Below, one piece after another: positions 5,809 to 10,579 of a stretch of DNA of 10,579 nt (position 1 is the stretch's first letter; each line of letters starts with the position of its first letter). This stretch comes from Pseudomonadota bacterium (lineage in GTDB: Bacteria; Pseudomonadota; Gammaproteobacteria; Burkholderiales; Burkholderiaceae_D): the NCBI GenBank assembly GCA_023420795.1, contig JAEZVM010000192.1:1-10579 (forward strand). The letters are read 5' to 3'. The position numbers and the translations under genes were made by a program. The notes under the pieces were generated by a model, which worked only from the letters and a program-made list of their open reading frames with translations, searched no databases and had not been told where the DNA came from.

Positions 5809-6753
5809 ATGCGCAATCCCGTTGAACCCTCCCTGGCGACGCTGCCCAATCCGGTGCTGCGCTATTTCGCCGCGACCCGGCCGGCCTTCCTCAGCGTAAC
5901 CCTTGCCGGTTGCCTGCTCGGGTTCGCGGCCGCCGCATCTGATGGCGTCGGCTTGGATGCGGCAGCGGCAATGCTGACGCTGCTCGCAGCGCTGGCGGCA
6001 CATGCGGGAGCCAATGTGCTGAACGACTATTTCGATGCGAAGAACGGTACCGACAATGACAATACCGACCGCGTGTTTCCGTTTACCGGCGGCAGCCGTT
6101 TTATCCAGAACGGCGTGATGTCGGCGCGCACCACCGGCATTTTCGGTCATGCGCTGCTGCTTTCGGTGATTCCGGCTGGCCTATGGCTGACGGCGCACAG
6201 CGGTTCCGGCCTGATGCTGATCGGTCTGTGCGGATTGCTGGTCGGCTGGGCTTATTCGGCGCCGCCGCTAAAGCTGGCAAGCCGGGGGCTGGGCGAGTGG
6301 GCAGTCGCCGCCGGCTGGCTGCTGATCGTCATCGGTAGCGACTTCGTGCAGCGGCACGCATTCGCATTCACTCCGGTTGCGGCCGGACTGGGCTTCGCGC
6401 TGCTGATTGCCAGCTTGCTCTACATTAATCAGTTCCCGGACGTGCGCGCCGATGCGCGGGCCGGCAAGCACACGCTGGTGGTCCGTCTGGGCGTGGCGAA
6501 CGCGCGCTGGGGATACCTGCTGCTGGCGGGCATCGCATACGGCTGGACAGCGCTCGGTTTGGCATCTGGCTGGCTGCCCACGCCTGCCGCACTGGCCTTT
6601 TTGCCGGTGCTATTGAGCGCGGCCGCTGCCAGGCAGTTGTGGACTCATGCGGCCACGCCGCAGCGGCTGGCGCCGGCGATCCGGCTTACCATTGTCTCCA
6701 CCCTCGCCCACGGACTGCTGATGACGCTGGCTCTGGCGCTTTCATCGCGATAA
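5809..6753 (+). CDS. menA: UbiA-superfamily prenyltransferase (MenA-like)
   Basis: Integral-membrane prenyltransferase of the UbiA superfamily, most like MenA, which attaches a polyprenyl chain to 1,4-dihydroxy-2-naphthoate in menaquinone synthesis. The first Mg-diphosphate motif is NDYFDAKNGTD (72-82, D73 and D76), followed by FTGGSRFIQNG (92-102), characteristic of the MenA branch. The second motif is NQFPDVRADARAGKHTL (207-223, D211 and D215). YSAPPLKL (149-156) lies between them. Eight or nine hydrophobic segments cover the rest; the length of 314 is normal. No other menaquinone gene is in the window, and many betaproteobacteria use ubiquinone only, so the aromatic acceptor could differ from the textbook one. 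There is no obvious Shine-Dalgarno before the ATG at 5809. The gene after it has its own promoter, so this may be a single-gene unit. Confidence 0.85.
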   Translation: MRNPVEPSLATLPNPVLRYFAATRPAFLSVTLAGCLLGFAAAASDGVGLDAAAAMLTLLAALAAHAGANVLNDYFDAKNGTDNDNTDRVFPFTGGSRFIQNGVMSARTTGIFGHALLLSVIPAGLWLTAHSGSGLMLIGLCGLLVGWAYSAPPLKLASRGLGEWAVAAGWLLIVIGSDFVQRHAFAFTPVAAGLGFALLIASLLYINQFPDVRADARAGKHTLVVRLGVANARWGYLLLAGIAYGWTALGLASGWLPTPAALAFLPVLLSAAAARQLWTHAATPQRLAPAIRLTIVSTLAHGLLMTLALALSSR

Positions 6754-6775
6754 GTCGTCAACCCGCCTGCTCCCA

Positions 6776-6804
6776 TTGACTTGAAAATCGGCGGCAGTGA
6801 TACT
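6776..6804 (+). promoter_or_regulatory. Sigma-70-type promoter of the phosphofructokinase gene
   Basis: TTGACT (5 of 6 to the -35 consensus) and GATACT (4 of 6 to the -10) are separated by exactly 17 nt, in the 92-nt gap between the prenyltransferase stop and the phosphofructokinase start. Transcription would begin near 6811, giving a leader of about 35 nt. It is the best promoter-like sequence in the window. Confidence 0.55.
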
Positions 6805-6835
6805 CCGCTGATCCCGTCCGTTTCATATCAGCAGC

Positions 6836-6840
6836 AGGAG
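6836..6840 (+). promoter_or_regulatory. Shine-Dalgarno fixing the GTG start of phosphofructokinase
   Basis: AGGAG with a 5-nt spacer to a GTG codon at 6846. No ATG lies in a comparable position, and the protein's first strand begins only a few residues later, so GTG is the likely start. Confidence 0.75.
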
Positions 6841-6845
6841 CTCCA

Positions 6846-7955
6846 GTGCCGAATCCGATCCGCCGCATTGCCATCAACACCGGAGGCGGTGACGCTCCGG
6901 GCCTCAATGCCGTCATCCGCGCCGTGTTCCAGGCCGCCACCAACCGAGGCTGGGAATGCTATGGCATCCGCGATGGCTTCAACGGCATCCTCAGTCCCGA
7001 GCGCTATCCCGAAGGCGGCGTGTTCCGCCTTACCCGCGAAAGGGTGCGTGGCATTGCCCATCTCGGCGGCACGATTCTCGGCACCACCAACAAGGGCAAC
7101 CCGCTACATTTCCCGACGCCGATGCCGGACGGTTCGATCAGGGAGACCGACCGCTCGGACGAGATCCTCGAATTCTTTGCCCGAGAAGGGCTCGATGCGC
7201 TGGTCTCTGTCGGCGGCGACGGCTCGCTGACGATCGCCGATGCGCTGCACCGCAAGGGTCTGCGCGTGGTCGGAGTGCCGAAGACGATCGACAATGATCT
7301 CGACAAGACGAACACCACCTTCGGCTTCGACACCGCAGTGTCATTCGCCACCGAATGCCTGGACCGCCTGCACAGCACCGCCGAAAGCCACCAGCGCGTG
7401 ATGGTGGTGGAAGTGATGGGCCGCTATGCCGGCTGGATCGCGCTGCATTCGGGCATTTCCGGCGGCGCTCACAGCATCCTGCTACCGGAAATTCCGTTCG
7501 ATCTCGACAAGGTCGCCGCCAAGATCCGTAACCGCGACAAGCTGGGACGCATGTATTCGATCGTCGTCGTCGCCGAGGGCGCGCAGCCGGCCGGCGGCCA
7601 TCGCGAGGTGCTCGCTCCGGCGGAAGTCGGACATGCGGAACGCCTCGGCGGCATCGGCGAACGCGTCGCGAAGGCGCTGCAGGAACGTATCGGCAAGGAT
7701 GCGCGCGTAGTCGTGCTCGGCCACCTGCTACGTGGCGGCAGCCCCACTTCCTTCGACCGCCTCGCGGCGCTGCGCTTCGGTGCGGGTGCGGTGCGTGCGC
7801 TGGACGAAGGTCACTCCGGTGTGATGGTGGCGCTCGCATTCCCAAACGTGGAATACGTGGCTCTATCCGAAGTCGCGGGCCGCATGAAGGCCGTGCCGCT
7901 GGACTGCGATACGCTGCAGACCGGGCGCGATCTCGGCATCTGCTTCGGCGACTGA
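6846..7955 (+). CDS. pfkA: 6-phosphofructokinase, PfkA superfamily (Gly/Lys type)
   Basis: Phosphorylates fructose 6-phosphate to fructose 1,6-bisphosphate, the committed step of glycolysis; cytosolic. Landmarks in order: TGGGDAPGLN (12-21) for the phosphoryl donor, GGDGS (123-127), catalytic PKTIDND (145-151) with D149 as the base, EVMGRYAG (189-196) for substrate, AEG (243-245), and GHLLRGGSP (292-300). The residue that separates donors is Gly in GGDG, as in ATP enzymes; diphosphate-dependent enzymes usually carry Asp there. The Lys in PKTIDND is the residue typical of the diphosphate-type and group III lineages, in place of Gly in E. coli PfkA. This Gly/Lys pair is known in ATP-using members such as trypanosomal and actinobacterial enzymes, so ATP use is predicted, but a mixed donor preference is not excluded. 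At 369 residues it is longer than E. coli PfkA (320). It starts with GTG behind a good AGGAG and its own promoter. Confidence 0.92.
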   Translation: MPNPIRRIAINTGGGDAPGLNAVIRAVFQAATNRGWECYGIRDGFNGILSPERYPEGGVFRLTRERVRGIAHLGGTILGTTNKGNPLHFPTPMPDGSIRETDRSDEILEFFAREGLDALVSVGGDGSLTIADALHRKGLRVVGVPKTIDNDLDKTNTTFGFDTAVSFATECLDRLHSTAESHQRVMVVEVMGRYAGWIALHSGISGGAHSILLPEIPFDLDKVAAKIRNRDKLGRMYSIVVVAEGAQPAGGHREVLAPAEVGHAERLGGIGERVAKALQERIGKDARVVVLGHLLRGGSPTSFDRLAALRFGAGAVRALDEGHSGVMVALAFPNVEYVALSEVAGRMKAVPLDCDTLQTGRDLGICFGD

Positions 7956-7971
7956 ACTGGCGGTCCGAACC

Positions 7972-8766
7972 ATGCGCGACGAAAGACGGTTCGACCACTG
8001 GAGCCGGCTGCAATGTTCGGACGTGGAAGTCGTCCGCGCGCATATGGGTCCCTGCGGCCTCGCCGAACATTTTCACGACAAGTGGTCGATCGGACTGATT
8101 CTGGATGGCATGTGCCGCTTCAACAGCGGTGAGCGCCAGTATCGGGTGACGCCGTCCGAAATCTTCATCATCCCTCCGTACGAAGTACACGTATGTGCTG
8201 CAGCCAGCAGCAATGTGATGTATCAGGTGATGTATGTGTCGGACGACATGCTGGCGACAGCAGCGCCGCATCTGAGGCGACTAGTCTCGGGAAGCGGTGT
8301 CCGCGTGAAACGGCTGCCGGCGAGCCTCATCCATCAGTTGAAGCAGATCGGCGGAAACGGGGAAGACGAAACGCTGCTGAATACCGCCATGCTGCGACTG
8401 GACCGCGTCTTCGCAAAAGAATCCCGGTCGTGCCTCCCCAGGCCGCACCATCCTTTACAGGATGCCTTGCACCTGCACTGGGATCAGGCAATCGATCTGG
8501 GAAAAATCGAACAAGCAACCAGATACAGCCGTTGGCATGCAATTCATACCTTCCGGCAGCAGATCGGCCTTTCTCCGCGCCTGTATTTGCGGCAGTTGCG
8601 TGCATTGAAGGCGCGCCATCTGCTGGAACAGGGCAGGCCGCTGGCTGAAGTGGCGGATGCCCTGCACTTCTCGGACCAGGCGCATTTTTCCCGGGTATTC
8701 AAAAGCGTCTTCGGCGTTTCTCCCGGCAGCCTGCAACGCGTAATGCGGGAAAAGCCCGCCAAATAA
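7972..8766 (+). CDS. AraC-family transcriptional regulator
   Basis: A 264-residue DNA-binding regulator. The N-terminal half is an AraC-type cupin (HFHDKWSIGLILDG, 33-46; VTPSEIFIIPPYEVH, 59-73), the usual place for a small-molecule ligand. The C-terminal half has two helix-turn-helix motifs: the first around 175-200 (IDLGKIEQATRYSRWHAIHTF region) and the second around 223-245 (PLAEVADALHFSDQAHFSRVF), closed by FGVSPGSLQR, the family signature. It begins 16 nt after the phosphofructokinase stop with no strong Shine-Dalgarno, so read-through and coupling from that gene are possible. Its stop is 3 nt from the convergent stop of a LysE-type exporter. AraC/LysE neighbours are common in proteobacteria and such regulators often control the exporter, so that is the likeliest target; this is inference. 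Confidence 0.9.
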   Translation: MRDERRFDHWSRLQCSDVEVVRAHMGPCGLAEHFHDKWSIGLILDGMCRFNSGERQYRVTPSEIFIIPPYEVHVCAAASSNVMYQVMYVSDDMLATAAPHLRRLVSGSGVRVKRLPASLIHQLKQIGGNGEDETLLNTAMLRLDRVFAKESRSCLPRPHHPLQDALHLHWDQAIDLGKIEQATRYSRWHAIHTFRQQIGLSPRLYLRQLRALKARHLLEQGRPLAEVADALHFSDQAHFSRVFKSVFGVSPGSLQRVMREKPAK

Positions 8767-8769
8767 GCG

Positions 8770-9393
8770 CTACAAAAGAATGCCCAGCACTGACAGCAAA
8801 AGCAGCAATGCCATCAGCATGTTGAAACCCTGAACCAACTGCGGCCTCTTAAGCAATGCTCTTGCGGTGGCGCCCAGCGCAGCCCAGGCGGCAATGGAAG
8901 GAAAGCAGATCAGCAGGAACAGCAGCGTCATCGCGATCACACTCGACTGGTAAGCGGCGCCCGGCATGGTGTAAGTTGAGATGCCGGCGACAGCCACGAT
9001 CCATGCTTTCGGGTTGAACCACTGTGCGAGCAGGCCGTCCCAGAAGGAAGGTGGCTTGCCGAGATTGACATCCGCAGTGACGCCGCCCGCCCGGAACAGC
9101 TTGAAAGCGAGATAGCAGAGGAACATGCTGCCGGCGATCTTCAGGAGAGCAAGCAGCCAGGGCATCGCGCGCAGCAGTTCACCCAGTCCCATGCCGATCG
9201 CAAACAGCAGCAGGGAAAACCCGAGCGTGGCACCGGCAACCTGCGGCAGCGTGCGGCGCACACCAAAGCTGATGCCGGATGAAACCGCGACGATGTTCAC
9301 CGGGCCGGGCGAGGCAGAGGTCACGAATGCATAGAGCACGATCGGCAGCCACAGATTTTGCAGCGACTGAAGTTCCGGCTGGGGAAAGCTCAT
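8770..9393 (-). CDS. LysE/RhtB-family amino-acid exporter
   Basis: Inner-membrane efflux protein of the LysE/RhtB superfamily, exporting amino acids or related small metabolites. At 207 residues it has the standard length and six hydrophobic segments (about 14-34, 48-70, 76-100, 123-143, 150-172, 187-205). The N-terminal signature SPGPVNIVAVSSG (28-40), the glycines in GVRRTLPQVAGATLGFS (44-60) and WFNPKAW (125-131) are diagnostic. The frame is open to an ATG at 9450, but I chose the ATG at 9393: an AAGGA ribosome-binding site lies 6 nt before it, and the 19 extra residues are polar and unlike the family. The gene converges with the AraC regulator (3 nt between stops) and follows the sigma-54 activator by 148 nt. 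Substrate is not predictable from sequence alone. Confidence 0.9.
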   Translation of the reverse strand: MSFPQPELQSLQNLWLPIVLYAFVTSASPGPVNIVAVSSGISFGVRRTLPQVAGATLGFSLLLFAIGMGLGELLRAMPWLLALLKIAGSMFLCYLAFKLFRAGGVTADVNLGKPPSFWDGLLAQWFNPKAWIVAVAGISTYTMPGAAYQSSVIAMTLLFLLICFPSIAAWAALGATARALLKRPQLVQGFNMLMALLLLLSVLGILL

Positions 9394-9399
9394 TGGTTT

Positions 9400-9404
9400 T
9401 CCTT
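9400..9404 (-). promoter_or_regulatory. Shine-Dalgarno fixing the LysE-type start
   Basis: AAGGA (part of GAAGGA) on the minus strand, 6 nt before the ATG at 9393. It decides the start against the upstream in-frame ATG at 9450. Confidence 0.7.
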
Positions 9405-9425
9405 CTTTGACTGGATATGTCGATG

Positions 9426-9440
9426 GCTGCGCGTCGCAGC
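9426..9440. repeat. Short perfect inverted repeat upstream of the exporter
   Basis: Arms GCTGCG and CGCAGC around a 3-nt CGT centre, one base from the palindrome at 9442-9458. It is in the exporter's upstream region. As an RNA hairpin it would lie in the leader if transcription starts before it; otherwise it may be part of a composite operator. Confidence 0.35.
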
Positions 9441-9441
9441 G

Positions 9442-9458
9442 CATCAACATCGTTGATG
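9442..9458. promoter_or_regulatory. Perfect 7-3-7 palindrome, operator candidate upstream of the exporter
   Basis: CATCAAC and GTTGATG are exact reverse complements around a 3-nt centre, about 50-65 nt before the exporter ATG at 9393. The size and symmetry fit a dimeric regulator site. The exporter's upstream region has no good -35 box, which would fit an activator-dependent promoter. AraC proteins usually bind direct repeats, so the protein that binds here, if any, may not be the neighbouring AraC regulator. Confidence 0.45.
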
Positions 9459-9541
9459 TGAGCGGTTCGGCTAGCTGGAAGTATTCTGCGCAACGCGGTC
9501 CGGCATGTCTTGAACGCTGTTGCGATTTGGCGGGGAGACGG

Positions 9542-10579
9542 TCAGCTCCGTTTTTCGTTTTGCAAGGAGTTCTGCTTGCGGAAATCCTTCGAATGGATCC
9601 CGTGCTTCTTCAGCAGCATCTGCAGATGGGAACGGTTCATCTCGCAGCGCCTCGCCAGTTCCGCCACGGTGCCGCCGGTTTCTCGCAGTCCCTGCTCGAG
9701 AAAGGCCCTTTCCGCTTCGTCGCTCGCTGCACGTTTCGCATCGCTCAGGGATGCATGCGTGGGTGCCCCAGAGATGACGGCATTGTCGGTGGCGATCGCC
9801 GCAGCCGGCTTCGGCCGGATCGCTTCCGGGAGATGCTCGACATCCGCCTTTTCCCCGGCGAGACAGGAGAGCCGGTAAATCAGGTTGCGCAGTTCGCGTA
9901 TGTTGCCCGGATAGGAATAATTCAGCAGGAAACTGCGCAGGCGCGGCGTCATCTGGATCGGCGGGCGTTCCAGCGCTTCCGCCGCTTCATCGCCGAAGTA
10001 GGCGAACAGCAGCGGGATCTCGTCCTTGCGTTCGCGCAGCGGCGGCAGCGTGACATGAATCACGGAGAGCCGGTAGAACAGGTCTTCGCGGAACGTGCCT
10101 TCCTCGATCAGCTTGCGCAGGTTCTTGTTGGTCGCGGCGACGATGCGCGCATCGACCGAGATGATTTCGTCCGAGCCGACGCGCTGGATCTCATGCGACT
10201 GCAGCACGCGTAGCAGCTTCACCTGCCCCGGCAGAGGCAGTTCGCCGATCTCGTCGAGGAAGATGGTGCCCTTGTGCGCGCTTTCGAACTTGCCCTTGCG
10301 GTCGTTGGCCGCTCCGGTGAACGCGCCCTTCTTGTGGCCGAACAGCTCGGACTCCAGCAGATTGTCGGGAATCGCGCCGCAGTTGACGGAGATATACGGC
10401 TTGTCGGCGCGCGAACCGTTCGCGTGGATCACCTTCGCCATCAGTTCCTTGCCGGTGCCGCTCTCGCCGTCGATCAGCACCGGCAAATCGGTGGGCGCGG
10501 CCTTCTCGGCGATTTCCAGCGATTCGAGCAGCTTCGGGTTGTCGCCGAAGGTGCCTTCGAACACGAAGCTGCGGTCCAG
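9542..10579 (-). CDS. Sigma-54-dependent transcriptional activator (AAA+ and Fis HTH), 5' partial
   Basis: Bacterial enhancer-binding protein that remodels sigma-54 RNA polymerase using ATP. The frame runs off the right edge; the GTG at 10562-10564 is not a real start because the codons before it (LDRSF) continue the sequence. Numbering from the first visible codon (10577-10579): Walker A GESGTGKE (38-45), the sigma-54-contacting GAFTGA loop (85-90), Walker B IFLDEIGEL (106-114), an arginine-finger region REDLFYRL (164-171), sensor II YPGNIREL (223-230), and a C-terminal Fis-type helix-turn-helix AELARRCEMNRSHLQMLLKK (306-325). All residues needed for activity are present. The N-terminal sensory domain, which would define the signal, lies outside the window. 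The targets cannot be named. The exporter gene 148 nt downstream is in the same direction but has no clear -24/-12 promoter. Confidence 0.95.
   Translation of the reverse strand: MDRSFVFEGTFGDNPKLLESLEIAEKAAPTDLPVLIDGESGTGKELMAKVIHANGSRADKPYISVNCGAIPDNLLESELFGHKKGAFTGAANDRKGKFESAHKGTIFLDEIGELPLPGQVKLLRVLQSHEIQRVGSDEIISVDARIVAATNKNLRKLIEEGTFREDLFYRLSVIHVTLPPLRERKDEIPLLFAYFGDEAAEALERPPIQMTPRLRSFLLNYSYPGNIRELRNLIYRLSCLAGEKADVEHLPEAIRPKPAAAIATDNAVISGAPTHASLSDAKRAASDEAERAFLEQGLRETGGTVAELARRCEMNRSHLQMLLKKHGIHSKDFRKQNSLQNEKRS

Noticed and set aside
7138..8271. Minus-strand frame of 377 codons
   Set aside because: Antisense to most of the phosphofructokinase gene and the start of the AraC gene, both clearly real; the translation is Arg/Cys-rich without motifs.
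9394..9450. Extended N-terminus of the LysE-type exporter from the ATG at 9450
   Set aside because: The 19 added residues are polar and not family-like, and a proper AAGGA site precedes the ATG at 9393.
9407..10213. Plus-strand frame of 268 codons
   Set aside because: Antisense to the AAA+ domain of the sigma-54 activator; no recognisable domain or ribosome-binding site.
1..10579. Mobile elements, CRISPR arrays, tRNA genes, phage or defence systems
   Set aside because: No transposase or integrase, no regularly spaced repeats, no cloverleaf and no recognisable defence protein were seen on either strand.

Overview
The window is GC-rich, gene-dense chromosomal DNA from a Gram-negative bacterium. 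Protein style and gene content (alkene reductase, FAH-fold hydratase, membrane GGDEF protein, AraC/LysE pair, sigma-54 activator) suggest a betaproteobacterium of the Burkholderiales, perhaps Oxalobacteraceae. That placement is an impression from the proteins; there is no rRNA or marker gene to fix it. I see no mobile element, CRISPR array, tRNA, rRNA or phage gene. It reads as ordinary core or near-core chromosome with a few less usual genes.

Layout: (1) 3-1049, plus strand: 3' part of an Old Yellow Enzyme-family alkene reductase, open at the left edge. (2) 1111-4997, minus strand, in transcription order: an HD-domain phosphohydrolase, a membrane diguanylate cyclase with an intact c-di-GMP inhibition site, an FAH-fold hydratase/decarboxylase, and a short RlmN/Cfr-family radical-SAM methyltransferase that converges on the reductase. 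(3) 5172-5657, minus strand: an unrecognised 161-residue protein, divergent from the next gene. (4) 5809-8766, plus strand: a MenA/UbiA-type prenyltransferase, a 6-phosphofructokinase with its own good sigma-70 promoter and a GTG start, and an AraC-type regulator 16 nt behind it. (5) 8770-10579, minus strand: a LysE/RhtB exporter convergent with the AraC gene, and the AAA+ plus Fis part of a sigma-54 activator open at the right edge.

How the genes relate: the hydratase and the RlmN-like gene (33 nt apart) are probably co-transcribed. The phosphofructokinase and AraC genes may share a transcript. The AraC regulator is a natural candidate to control the neighbouring exporter, which has a perfect 7-3-7 palindrome in its upstream region. 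The diguanylate cyclase has a 198-nt upstream gap with several small inverted repeats and a strong Shine-Dalgarno. The other genes look like independent housekeeping or accessory units.

No clearly novel multi-gene system is visible. Points most worth a second look are the RlmN paralogue with a shortened N-terminus and altered motifs, the leader and unclassified sensor of the diguanylate cyclase, the Gly/Lys active-site combination of the phosphofructokinase, and the isolated MenA-like gene.
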